A stretch of DNA of 30,129 bases from Paralactobacillus_A sp963926925 (GCA_963926925.1 CAWUZD010000032.1:1-30129), one strand, 5' to 3'; counted from the first letter of the stretch, positions 1 through 5,843 are shown. Notes: generated by a model not told the origin, from the sequence alone. A program made the numbers and translations.

Positions 1-437
1 TACCTTCAGGACCAATTTATGGTGAATTGAAGGCTGGTAAAACTGTTACTTTACCTGATGGTCGTGTCTTAGATGGCCGTGACTTTGTTGGTCCTAAACA
101 AAAGGGACGGATTGTAACTATTATTGGTGATACACGACGGACTGAAAATTGTGTTCGTTTGGCTCGTAATGCAGATGTTTTGGTACATGAAAGTACTTTT
201 GACGATGATGAACGGGCGATGGCTCACCAATATTATCACACGACAAGTGTTGAAGCAGCTGAAATTGCTAAAGAAGCGCATGTTAAGGAATTACTGTTAA
301 CACATATTTCAGCTCGTTATATTGGTCGTGGAGTATCCCGGTTGCAAAAACAAGCGCGGCGGGTCTTTCCAAATACGAAAGTAGTTAACGATTTTGATAT
401 TGTTAATATCCCTTTACCAAAGGATACTAATAAATAA
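1..437 (+). CDS. rnz: Ribonuclease Z, C-terminal part (5' end outside window)
   Basis: This is the last ~145 residues of tRNase Z, the metallo-beta-lactamase-fold endonuclease that removes the 3' trailer of pre-tRNAs lacking an encoded CCA. The frame is open from the first base (first full codon at 3) and reads PSGPIYGELKAGK, a run typical of the RNase Z substrate-binding region, so the gene begins upstream; the TTG at 27 is internal. Zinc-site signatures remain visible: GDT in IIGDTRRTEN, the HESTF segment, and the final THIS-x-RY histidine motif near the C-terminus. The stop is at 435-437 and a LapA-like gene follows after 13 nt with its own strong ribosome binding site, suggesting co-transcription. 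The neighbouring tRNA-Arg gene in this window lacks an encoded CCA, the class of substrate this enzyme processes. Family assignment is secure; only the N-terminal half cannot be assessed. Confidence 0.93.
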   Translation, partial: PSGPIYGELKAGKTVTLPDGRVLDGRDFVGPKQKGRIVTIIGDTRRTENCVRLARNADVLVHESTFDDDERAMAHQYYHTTSVEAAEIAKEAHVKELLLTHISARYIGRGVSRLQKQARRVFPNTKVVNDFDIVNIPLPKDTNK

Positions 438-450
438 GGAGTTGAATTAA

Positions 451-837
451 ATGAAACAATGGCGTGTGGTCGTTTCACTATTATTGACTTTAATAGTAGT
501 GATTTTTGCAGTATTAAATATTAAATCAGTTCCTATTTCATTTGGCTTTGCTCAAGTATCATTGCCATTAGTAATTGTGATTATTGGTTCATTAGTAATT
601 GGTGCTTTAATTACCTTTTTGGTTGCATCAGTTAACCATTTTTCACAATATCGTGAACATAAGAAGTTACAACAAAAGGTAACTAAGTTACAAAGTGATA
701 ATGATGCTGAAGTAGCTAAAATTGTTAAAGATAAAACTGCTGATTTACAAGCACAGTTGCAAGCTAAGGATGACGAAATCAAAGCTTTAAAGGCACAATT
801 ACAAAATAATAATAGTGATTTGCCAAGTAATAATTAA
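451..837 (+). CDS. LapA-domain (DUF1049) small membrane protein
   Basis: The 128-aa product has two hydrophobic segments near the N-terminus (about residues 6-24 and 38-62, the second rich in Val/Ile/Gly), then a charged C-terminal half (about 70-118) with heptad-like Leu/Lys/Gln spacing that looks like a coiled coil, ending in an Asn-rich tail. This is the layout of LapA-domain (DUF1049) proteins. In Gram-negatives LapA assists LPS assembly, but in lactobacilli no LPS exists and the role is unknown. The start is fixed by an AAGGAG site ending about 9 nt before the ATG. It follows rnz closely and is closed by a hairpin terminator. The family call rests on topology and on the N-terminal pattern (short loop, second helix, coiled coil); the function is not known. 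Confidence 0.78.
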   Translation: MKQWRVVVSLLLTLIVVIFAVLNIKSVPISFGFAQVSLPLVIVIIGSLVIGALITFLVASVNHFSQYREHKKLQQKVTKLQSDNDAEVAKIVKDKTADLQAQLQAKDDEIKALKAQLQNNNSDLPSNN

Positions 838-844
838 GTAAATT

Positions 845-872
845 AAATCATGGTTAAGGCCATGATTTTTTT
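845..872 (+). terminator. Rho-independent terminator after the LapA-like gene
   Basis: A 9-bp perfect stem (AAATCATGG at 845-853 with CCATGATTT at 860-868) closes a 6-nt loop and runs into a T tract to 872. It separates the rnz/LapA transcript from the clpB promoter just downstream. Confidence 0.85.
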
Positions 873-883
873 GTTAGAAAATG

Positions 884-900
884 TTTGACCAACTTTGACT
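884..900. promoter_or_regulatory. CtsR operator of clpB
   Basis: Read on the minus strand, this is AGTCAAA-GTT-GGTCAAA: two direct heptads separated by 3 nt, matching the CtsR consensus of tandem (A/G)GTCAAA units. CtsR is the class III heat-shock repressor of clp genes in Bacillota. Here the site overlaps the -35 box and the start of the promoter spacer, so bound repressor would block RNA polymerase. Heat or protein-damage stress would be expected to release it (known for the family). No CIRCE (HrcA) element is visible. Confidence 0.85.
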
Positions 901-913
901 AATATAGTAATAT
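885..913 (+). promoter_or_regulatory. clpB promoter (SigA type)
   Basis: TTGACC at 885-890 and TAATAT at 908-913 are separated by exactly 17 bp. The -35 box lies inside the CtsR heptad pair. The predicted start near 920 leaves a leader of about 20 nt containing a GAGG ribosome binding site before the ATG at 942. Confidence 0.8.
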
Positions 914-941
914 TAATATCAAAGATAAAAGAGGTATTAAA

Positions 942-3542
942 ATGAATCCAGAAAAATTTACACAAGCTGTTCAAGATGCAATTGCTGAAGCACAGCAAAT
1001 TGCTGTAACGCGTCATCATTCTGAAATTGATGTAGCGCACTTATTTAAATTTTTAATTCAACCAAATGAATTAGGTCGTGAAATTTATCAACAAGCCGGT
1101 ATTGATGTTAGTGATTTTGAAAAAGTAATTGATCAAGAATTAGACAAGTTACCAGTAGTTGAAGGTGGTAATAATGGTCAAAATCTTTCTCAAAACTTAT
1201 ATCAAGTATTAAATGCGGCTGACCAAATTCGGCAACAATATGGCGATGACTTTGTATCAACTGAAGCCGTTATCTTAGGCTTAATGACCTTACAATATCA
1301 TCCATTAACAACTTACTTAACTAATCATGGTGTTACTGAACAAAAGTTAAAGCAAGTAATTGATAAAATTCGTGGTGGTGAACGGGTAACGTCTAAGAAT
1401 CAAGAAGATAATTATCAATCCCTTGAAAAGTATGGTACTGACTTAGTTAAGGAAGCTCGTTCTGGTAAAATGGATCCAATTATTGGCCGGGATGAAGAAA
1501 TTCGTAATGTGATTCGGATTTTATCACGGAAGAATAAGAATAATCCCGTTTTAATTGGTGAACCAGGTGTTGGTAAAACGGCGATTGTTGAAGGCTTAGC
1601 CCAACGAATTGTTCATAATGATGTGCCTGATAATTTGAAGGATAAAACCATTGTGTCATTGGACATGGGTGCTTTAGTTGCTGGCGCAAAGTATCGTGGT
1701 GAATTCGAAGAACGTTTGAAAGCCGTCTTAAAAGAAGTTAAGAAGGCTGATGGCCGGATTATCTTATTCATTGATGAAATTCATACCATTGTTGGTGCTG
1801 GTAAGACCGAAGGCAGCATGGATGCTGGTAACTTATTAAAGCCAATGTTAGCTCGTGGTGAATTACACTTAATTGGTGCCACTACTTTGGATGAATATCG
1901 TGAAAACATTGAAAAAGATAAAGCCCTTGAACGGCGTTTCCAACGGGTAATGGTACAAGAACCATCTGTTGCCGATACAATTAGTATTTTACGTGGTTTG
2001 AAGGAACGTTTTGAAATTTTCCATGGCGTTCGTATTCATGATAGTGCATTAGTAGCCGCTGCTACTTTATCCAACCGGTACATTACTGATCGTTACTTAC
2101 CAGATAAGGCGATTGACCTCGTTGATGAAGCAAGTGCCAATATTAATGTTGAAATGAATTCAATGCCAACGGAATTAGATGAAGCAAAGCGGAAGTTAAT
2201 GCAATTACAAATTGAAAATAATGCTTTAGCTAAAGAAACTGATGCCGCATCTAAGAAACGTTTGGAAGAAACTAAAGTACAATTAGCTGATACCAAGGAA
2301 GAAGTTAATAAGTTACAAGCACGTTGGGATGCTGAAAAGAAGAGCATTAATAAGGTTAATGAAAAGAAAGCCCAATTAGACCAAGCTAAACATGAATTGG
2401 AAGATGCCCAAAGTAAGTATGATTTGGAAACAGTAGCACGGTTACAACACGGAACTATTCCAGCAATTGAAAAAGAATTAGCTGAATTAGAAGCTAAGGA
2501 TCGTAATAACGATTGGTTAGTTCAAGAATCAGTTACTGAAAATGAAATTGCTGAAGTAATTAGTCACCAAACGGGTATTCCTGTAGCTAAGTTGGTTGAA
2601 GGCGACCGGCAAAAGTTATTACACTTAGTTGATAACTTGCATAAACGGGTTATTGGTCAAAATGAAGCTGTCCAGGCTGTAAGTGATGCCGTAATTCGTT
2701 CTCGTGCTGGTTTGCAAAATCCTAACCGTCCTTTAGGCTCATTCATGTTCTTAGGACCAACTGGGGTTGGTAAAACTGAATTAGCCAAGGCTTTAGCTGA
2801 AAACTTGTTTGATTCTGAACGGCACATGGTGCGGATTGATATGAGTGAATACATGGAAAAGTATTCCGTATCACGGTTAGTTGGTGCTGCTCCTGGCTAT
2901 GTTGGTTATGAAGAAGGTGGCCAATTAACTGAAGCAGTACGGCGGAATCCATACACCATTATTTTACTTGATGAAATTGAAAAGGCACATCCGGATGTCT
3001 TTAACATTTTATTGCAAGTGCTTGATGATGGTCGTTTAACTGATGGTCAAGGCCGGACGGTTGATTTTAAGAACACTATCATTATTATGACTTCTAATTT
3101 AGGTGCAGAAATCTTATTAGATGGTATTAATGATCAAGGACAAGTAACAGCCCAAGCTAAAGAACAAGTCCATCAATTAATTCAAACCAAGTTTAAACCT
3201 GAGTTTTTAAATCGGATTGATGATATTATCATGTTTAATCCATTGAACATGGATGATGTTCAATGGATTGTCGTTAAGATGTTAAATGAATTATCAGACC
3301 GCTTAACTGATCAAGAAATTAACTTAACTATTTCTGATGCAGCTAAACAATGGGTTGCTAAGTCAGGTTATGATCCAGCTTATGGTGCACGGCCATTACG
3401 GCGCTTTATTACGATGCATATTGAAACACCACTTGCTAAGGAAATTGTGGCTGGTAAAATTTTGCCACATAGTACTGTAACTATTGGGTTAGAAGATAAT
3501 AAGTTAACCTTTGATAGTAAAGTCGATGCTCCTGCAGAATAG
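942..3542 (+). CDS. clpB: ATP-dependent disaggregase ClpB
   Basis: The 866-aa Hsp100 chaperone forms hexamers that thread aggregated proteins and, with DnaK, return them to a soluble state in the cytoplasm. Visible in order: a Clp N-terminal repeat domain (about 1-145); the first AAA+ module with Walker A GEPGVGKT (206-213) and Walker B ILFIDEIH; the long coiled-coil middle domain (about 410-530, Lys/Glu-rich) that distinguishes ClpB from ClpC, ClpE and ClpA; and the second AAA+ module with Walker A GPTGVGKT (605-612) and LLDEIEKAH. There is no ClpP-binding IGF/L loop signature that I can recognise, as expected. The length matches the family (about 860). It is monocistronic, with its own CtsR-controlled promoter and a hairpin-rich spacer after the stop. 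Confidence 0.98.
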   Translation: MNPEKFTQAVQDAIAEAQQIAVTRHHSEIDVAHLFKFLIQPNELGREIYQQAGIDVSDFEKVIDQELDKLPVVEGGNNGQNLSQNLYQVLNAADQIRQQYGDDFVSTEAVILGLMTLQYHPLTTYLTNHGVTEQKLKQVIDKIRGGERVTSKNQEDNYQSLEKYGTDLVKEARSGKMDPIIGRDEEIRNVIRILSRKNKNNPVLIGEPGVGKTAIVEGLAQRIVHNDVPDNLKDKTIVSLDMGALVAGAKYRGEFEERLKAVLKEVKKADGRIILFIDEIHTIVGAGKTEGSMDAGNLLKPMLARGELHLIGATTLDEYRENIEKDKALERRFQRVMVQEPSVADTISILRGLKERFEIFHGVRIHDSALVAAATLSNRYITDRYLPDKAIDLVDEASANINVEMNSMPTELDEAKRKLMQLQIENNALAKETDAASKKRLEETKVQLADTKEEVNKLQARWDAEKKSINKVNEKKAQLDQAKHELEDAQSKYDLETVARLQHGTIPAIEKELAELEAKDRNNDWLVQESVTENEIAEVISHQTGIPVAKLVEGDRQKLLHLVDNLHKRVIGQNEAVQAVSDAVIRSRAGLQNPNRPLGSFMFLGPTGVGKTELAKALAENLFDSERHMVRIDMSEYMEKYSVSRLVGAAPGYVGYEEGGQLTEAVRRNPYTIILLDEIEKAHPDVFNILLQVLDDGRLTDGQGRTVDFKNTIIIMTSNLGAEILLDGINDQGQVTAQAKEQVHQLIQTKFKPEFLNRIDDIIMFNPLNMDDVQWIVVKMLNELSDRLTDQEINLTISDAAKQWVAKSGYDPAYGARPLRRFITMHIETPLAKEIVAGKILPHSTVTIGLEDNKLTFDSKVDAPAE

Positions 3543-3660
3543 TTTTTCCATGATACTAATGGAAAAAATAGACTTGCTCAAACGACTGAATGATAGTATC
3601 ATTATGTTTGCTAGTTATATTTTTGTGTATCGCAAAAATTAAGCAACTTGTGATCAAGTT
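3543..3660. repeat. Cluster of four inverted repeats between clpB and rpmF
   Basis: Directly after the clpB stop lie four stems in 118 bp. They are TTTTTCCAT/ATGGAAAAA (3543-3551 with 3559-3567), AATGATA/TATCATT around G3596, ATTTTTG/CAAAAAT (3619-3625 with 3633-3639, extendable by a G-U pair) and AACTTG/CAAGTT (3645-3650 with 3655-3660), the last followed by a short T run. ATGATACTA at 3550 is also the complement of TAGTATCAT at 3594, so alternative pairings are possible. The first or last stem may end the clpB transcript, but none is a canonical terminator with a long T tract. A possible promoter, TTGCTC(3574)-17-TATCAT(3597), overlaps the second stem. Confidence 0.55.
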
Positions 3661-3661
3661 T

Positions 3662-3690
3662 TTAATCAAACATCCATGCTTAGTTATACT
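3662..3690 (+). promoter_or_regulatory. Probable rpmF promoter
   Basis: A near-consensus -10 box TATACT (3685-3690) is preceded at 17 bp by a weak -35, TTAATC (3662-3667). The start would be near 3697, inside the palindrome described next, leaving a leader of about 37 nt before the rpmF ATG. The -10 is strong and the -35 poor, so the pair is a moderate prediction. Confidence 0.55.
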
Positions 3691-3703
3691 AACGCGTTAG
3701 TAT
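3686..3703. promoter_or_regulatory. 18-bp perfect palindrome over the rpmF -10/start region (operator candidate)
   Basis: ATACTAACGCGTTAGTAT is an uninterrupted perfect palindrome centred at 3694/3695. It begins inside the -10 box and spans the predicted transcription start, the classical position for a repressor. Its core, CTAACGCGTTAG, resembles the zinc-repressor AdcR/ZitR box (TTAACnnGTTAA type). The downstream gene encodes an L32 lacking the zinc-binding cysteines, which would make zinc control logical. The regulator identity is inference; the palindrome is directly seen. Confidence 0.6.
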
Positions 3704-3733
3704 GGAAATAAACAACGAAGGAGTTTGAGACAG

Positions 3734-3934
3734 ATGGCAGTACCTGCGCGCAGAACATCAAAGATGAAAAAGCGTATGCGTCGTGGTCATATCAAATTGA
3801 ATACACCAAACATTCATTTTGATGCAACCACTGGTGAATATCGTTTATCACATCACGTATCACCAAAAGGCTTTTACAAAGGCCAACAAGTTGTTAATCC
3901 AACAACTGACAACGCATCCGATGCTAATAAATAA
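3734..3934 (+). CDS. rpmF: 50S ribosomal protein L32, cysteine-free form
   Basis: The 66-aa protein begins MAVPARRTSKMKKRMRRGH, the conserved basic start of L32, followed by the family segment HHVSPKGFYKG. L32 is a late-assembling protein of the large subunit. The ATG at 3734 is chosen because a strong GAAGGAG site ends about 10 nt upstream; the in-frame TTG at 3725 lies in that gap. It contains no cysteine at all, so it is the zinc-independent (C-minus) form rather than the zinc-ribbon form. The C-terminus (about 54-66) is a longer Asn/Asp/Thr-rich tail than in Bacillus L32. It is transcribed alone between an 18-bp operator-like palindrome and a strong terminator. Confidence 0.95.
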   Translation: MAVPARRTSKMKKRMRRGHIKLNTPNIHFDATTGEYRLSHHVSPKGFYKGQQVVNPTTDNASDANK

Positions 3935-3948
3935 CATTAAATGAAAGG

Positions 3949-3981
3949 CCAAGATGTTTTTTGTGACATCTTGGTTTTTTT
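3949..3981 (+). terminator. Terminator after rpmF
   Basis: A 9-bp perfect stem (CCAAGATGT at 3949-3957, ACATCTTGG at 3966-3974) encloses an 8-nt loop and is followed by seven T residues to 3981. This is a canonical intrinsic terminator. Confidence 0.92.
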
Positions 3982-3992
3982 GTCGAAAAATA

Positions 3993-4021
3993 TTGACTAT
4001 TACCGTAACACTTGCTAATCT
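3993..4021 (+). promoter_or_regulatory. Promoter of the HU-like gene
   Basis: TTGACT (3993-3998) and TAATCT (4016-4021) are spaced by 17 bp. The spacer carries a small dyad, TTAC-C-GTAA. The start near 4028 would give a leader of about 80 nt. That leader contains a 9-bp hairpin (4046-4054 with 4064-4072, one G-U pair) followed by TTTT at 4074-4077, a weak attenuator-like arrangement. Confidence 0.6.
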
Positions 4022-4109
4022 ACTTAATTGAAGTATATCCGGTTACTGCTATTTTTTGTGAGTAAATAGTAGCTTTTAATCTAATTAAGAAGAGTGAGTA
4101 AGCAAGATT

Positions 4110-4424
4110 ATGTTAAAGAATATCGATGATTTAGCTAAAAAGATGAAAGAACTCGATAATACAACTAAGATTAAGGATAATGTGAAAGTTATTAAGTTAT
4201 TAACTGACGTGATCTATCAAACCTTACTAGTTGACGGGGATGACATCAAATTAGGTAAGTTATTAAAAATTGAGTTAGTTGATATTGATAATCGGCAATT
4301 TTTTAATGCTGTGGCTGGCCGTGTTGAACATTTGCCGAAACATACAGTTGTTAAACTTAAGAAATTATCATTATTAAAGAATATTGATGGTTATCTTCGT
4401 GAGGAGAATAGTGAAGATAATTAA
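4110..4424 (+). CDS. Small protein with an HU/IHF-like DNA-binding fold (putative)
   Basis: The 104-aa protein cannot be named with certainty. Residues about 5-40 form two amphipathic helices. From residue 42, GDDIKLGKLLKIEL is laid out like the G-D-x-I-x-L-x-G-F segment of HU, followed by a short arm and NAVAG at the place of the HU NPxTG motif, then PKHTVVKLKKLSLLKN, which resembles the IPASxVPxFKPGxxLK end of HU. The Pro of the NPxTG arm tip and most arm arginines are missing, so DNA bending like true HU is doubtful. The start ATG has only a weak upstream site (AGAGTGAG at 4091-4098). It has its own promoter and shares a 40-bp palindromic terminator with the convergent minus-strand gene. 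An HU-fold nucleoid-type protein is my best reading, by motif alignment only. Confidence 0.5.
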   Translation: MLKNIDDLAKKMKELDNTTKIKDNVKVIKLLTDVIYQTLLVDGDDIKLGKLLKIELVDIDNRQFFNAVAGRVEHLPKHTVVKLKKLSLLKNIDGYLREENSEDN

Positions 4425-4464
4425 AAATAAAAGGTCAGGTAATTAATTACCTGACCTTTTATTT
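4425..4464. terminator. Bidirectional terminator: 40-bp perfect palindrome
   Basis: The left arm AAATAAAAGGTCAGGTAATT and its exact reverse complement meet with no spacer, giving a 20-bp stem (less the few bases needed for the loop). It sits between the stops of the HU-like gene (+) and the SHOCT-like gene (-). On either strand the 3' arm ends in TTTTATTT, so it can terminate transcription from both sides. Confidence 0.88.
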
Positions 4465-4480
4465 AGATATTAATTGCATA

Positions 4481-4621
4481 TTAGTGATATATGTATTGTT
4501 CTTCGTTACTAATTTGATGTTTAATACTTTCGTATTCAGCTTCAGTAATTAAACCATCAGCTAATAGTTGTAATAATGATAACAGTTCACTTAACTCTGT
4601 TTGTTGTTGACCTTTATTCAT
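4481..4621 (-). CDS. SHOCT-like 46-aa protein
   Basis: The minus strand encodes MNKGQQQTELSELLSLLQLL, then ADGLITEAEYESIKHQI and a short Glu/Tyr tail. The central pattern (leucine-rich helix, D-G-L-I-T, then E-A-E-Y/F-E-x-x-K) is the signature of the SHOCT short C-terminal domain, a two-helix module usually found at the end of larger membrane or regulatory proteins; here it stands alone. The ATG has an AAGGGG site about 10 nt upstream (complement of 4632-4637). Codon use (TTA, GAA, CAA, ATT) matches the neighbours. Transcription probably starts near 4756, giving a ~135-nt leader opening with a strong hairpin. Function is unknown; SHOCT domains are thought to mediate oligomerisation. Confidence in coding status is good because of the domain match, ribosome site and shared terminator. 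Confidence 0.72.
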   Translation of the reverse strand: MNKGQQQTELSELLSLLQLLADGLITEAEYESIKHQISNEEQYIYH

Positions 4622-4713
4622 CTTAATTAACCCCTTACTGCAATGTAGTTAAGTGTGAACGATTTATATATTTTTCATCTTGTTATCATTTCATAAACGC
4701 AATCAATATTAGT

Positions 4714-4754
4714 TTATTATTAGTAGTTTTAATTAATAAAAATACTAATAATAA
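4714..4754. repeat. Long AT-rich hairpin in the leader of the SHOCT-like gene
   Basis: Twelve uninterrupted base pairs (4714-4725 with 4743-4754), one bulged G at 4726, then TTTT/AAAA pairs enclose an 8-nt loop. No T tract follows on either strand, so it is not an ordinary terminator. On the minus strand it would form at the extreme 5' end of the predicted transcript, where such stems often protect mRNA from decay. The rest of the 4622-4713 stretch holds the AAGGGG ribosome site and nothing else I can name. Confidence 0.6.
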
Positions 4755-4762
4755 CAATAAGC

Positions 4763-4791
4763 ATTGTAACATGATTGCTTAAAAAGTTAAA
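4763..4791 (-). promoter_or_regulatory. Probable promoter of the SHOCT-like gene
   Basis: On the minus strand TTTAAC (4791-4786) and TACAAT (4768-4763) are 17 bp apart. The -10 is preceded by TGT, making an extended -10 box (TG-n-TACAAT). The start would be near 4756, just before the leader hairpin. Confidence 0.5.
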
Positions 4792-4801
4792 CTTTAGTAT
4801 T

Positions 4802-4828
4802 AAAAAAAGCTTGGAATAATTTCCAAGC
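4802..4828 (-). terminator. Terminator of tRNA-Arg
   Basis: On the minus strand GCTTGGAA-ATTA-TTCCAAGC forms an 8-bp stem with a 4-nt loop, followed by seven T residues. It lies 10 nt beyond the tRNA 3' end, so the tRNA is a single-gene transcript. Confidence 0.92.
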
Positions 4829-4838
4829 AATAAAAAAA

Positions 4839-4912
4839 TGTCACAGGTGGGGTTCGAACCCACGACCCACGGTTTAGAAGACCGTTGCTCTATCCAGCTG
4901 AGCTACTGTGAC
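4839..4912 (-). tRNA. tRNA-Arg, anticodon UCU (reads AGA/AGG)
   Basis: The minus strand folds as a full cloverleaf of 74 nt: acceptor GTCACAG/CTGTGAC, D arm GCTC/GAGC, anticodon stem ACGGT/ACCGT with loop CTTCTAA (anticodon TCT), a 5-nt variable loop, and a T arm GTGGG/CCCAC with TTCGAAC loop. The discriminator base is A and CCA is not encoded (TTT follows), so RNase Z and the CCA-adding enzyme are needed. A perfect consensus promoter lies a few bases upstream and a terminator just after. Confidence 0.98.
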
Positions 4913-4923
4913 ATACACATGAT

Positions 4924-4952
4924 ATTATATGAAAAGATAATAATTGTGTCAA
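4924..4952 (-). promoter_or_regulatory. Consensus promoter of tRNA-Arg
   Basis: On the minus strand TTGACA (4952-4947), a 17-bp spacer and TATAAT (4929-4924) match the SigA consensus at all 12 positions. The start near 4917 lies about 5 nt before the mature tRNA. The -35 box lies 4 bp beyond the stop codon of the DUF1836 gene. Confidence 0.93.
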
Positions 4953-4956
4953 TTAG

Positions 4957-5469
4957 TTATTCATTGATTAATTGTTCAACTAAAAGCTTTTGCACAATAC
5001 TGTTGCATGCTAATGAAATCATTACCGTATTATTATTTTTAATATTAATTTGTTGGGTAATGATTTGTTCTTCAAGGTTACTATTAACACCATGTAAAGT
5101 ATCTAAGAATGTAGTAATAAAAGCATCATAAGCCGTTGCTGCATCATCAGTTGCTAATAAGTCATAAATACCTTTTTGAATTTCATCAAGTGTGAAAACA
5201 TTCTTAGCAATTGCAATAATTAAAATATTAGCGAGTTGGTAACGGGTATACTTTTTTTTAATTGGTGCATGAATCACCTTATGTTTAACATAGTTATTAA
5301 TCATTGAAGAAGTAATACTATCAATTCCTAATGGTGCAATATACTGATTAACTAAGCCAATTACTTGGTCCATATAAAGATCAAATTGGGGTAAATCAGC
5401 GAACTTAGGTAAGTTAATGTTCCGCAATTTGGTTAAATAGTCGTTGAATTTAGTGTTTTCATTAGTCAT
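4957..5469 (-). CDS. DUF1836 family protein (MerR-like HTH, putative regulator)
   Basis: The 170-aa product matches the DUF1836 layout: an N-terminal segment ending in NLPKFADLPQFDLYMDQV, then SSMINNYVKHKVIHAPIKKK-Y, the hallmark of this family. The last part reads as a MerR-like helix-turn-helix and wing (S/T-x-x-x-I-N-N-Y-x-K ... P-x-x-K-x-Y-x-R-x-x-L). The C-terminal half (about 90-170) is helical and predicted to be cytoplasmic. Start choice: ATG at 5469 has GAGG 6 nt upstream, whereas the in-frame ATG at 5481 (MRHI extension) has no site before it. It lies upstream of tRNA-Arg on the same strand with no terminator between them. DNA binding is inferred from the fold; targets are unknown. 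Confidence 0.85.
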   Translation of the reverse strand: MTNENTKFNDYLTKLRNINLPKFADLPQFDLYMDQVIGLVNQYIAPLGIDSITSSMINNYVKHKVIHAPIKKKYTRYQLANILIIAIAKNVFTLDEIQKGIYDLLATDDAATAYDAFITTFLDTLHGVNSNLEEQIITQQINIKNNNTVMISLACNSIVQKLLVEQLINE

Positions 5470-5580
5470 AATATGCCTCATTTCTTAATAATATTGTATC
5501 AAAAATTAGGTTAAATAGTTATTATAACTAAATTGTAATTAACTTTGATTTTTTTAAATATAAAATAATTATAGTTAGTA

Positions 5581-5589
5581 TGCTATACT
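5581..5589 (+). promoter_or_regulatory. Extended -10 promoter of the DUF2929-like gene
   Basis: TG-C-TATACT is an extended -10 element. The -35 region 17 bp upstream (TAAAAT) is poor, as is common for extended -10 promoters. The predicted start near 5596 precedes a GGAG site (5613-5616) and the ATG at 5624. Confidence 0.55.
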
Positions 5590-5623
5590 AATCTTAACGA
5601 CAAATAAAAGCGGAGCGATTAAT

Positions 5624-5827
5624 ATGAAACAAGTAATGCGTGTTATTGCCATGATGTTTTGGGCAGTGTTATTAGGGCAAGTTTTAGGTTTCATTTGCTC
5701 ATCATTGACCGAAACAGTTTACCAACCATTAACAATTACCATTGTGTCACTTATTTTTGCAGTAATTGTTTATGTTATTAGTTTAATGATGCAACATTTT
5801 AATATGGATAAATCACATAGTAAATAA
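5624..5827 (+). CDS. Two-helix membrane protein, DUF2929 (YjzD-like)
   Basis: The 67-aa protein has two transmembrane helices (about 5-26 and 37-57) joined by SSLTETVYQP and ends in a short charged tail. This size and the F-W-x-x-L-L-x-Q-x-x-x-(Y/F)-x-x-S-S pattern fit the DUF2929 family, represented by B. subtilis YjzD, whose role is not established. GGAG at 5613-5616 supports the ATG. It is preceded by an extended -10 promoter, and a second promoter-like element starts 3 bp after its stop. Confidence 0.7.
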   Translation: MKQVMRVIAMMFWAVLLGQVLGFICSSLTETVYQPLTITIVSLIFAVIVYVISLMMQHFNMDKSHSK

Positions 5828-5829
5828 TA

Positions 5830-5838
5830 TGTTATAAT
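5830..5838 (+). promoter_or_regulatory. Extended -10 promoter element in the spacer after the DUF2929-like gene
   Basis: TG-T-TATAAT has a perfect -10 hexamer and the TG extension, without a recognisable -35. It points toward a 98-bp gap that holds no + strand gene but ends in a strong terminator. The identical 9-mer is found before recG at 26680-26688. Confidence 0.5.
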
Positions 5839-5843
5839 GAAGG

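Noticed and set aside
4838..5131. 97-aa + strand open frame over tRNA-Arg and the end of the DUF1836 gene
   Set aside because: It begins inside the tRNA complement and is antisense to a recognised family; its MSQVGFEPTTHGLEDRCSIQ start is the typical false peptide from the reverse of a tRNA.
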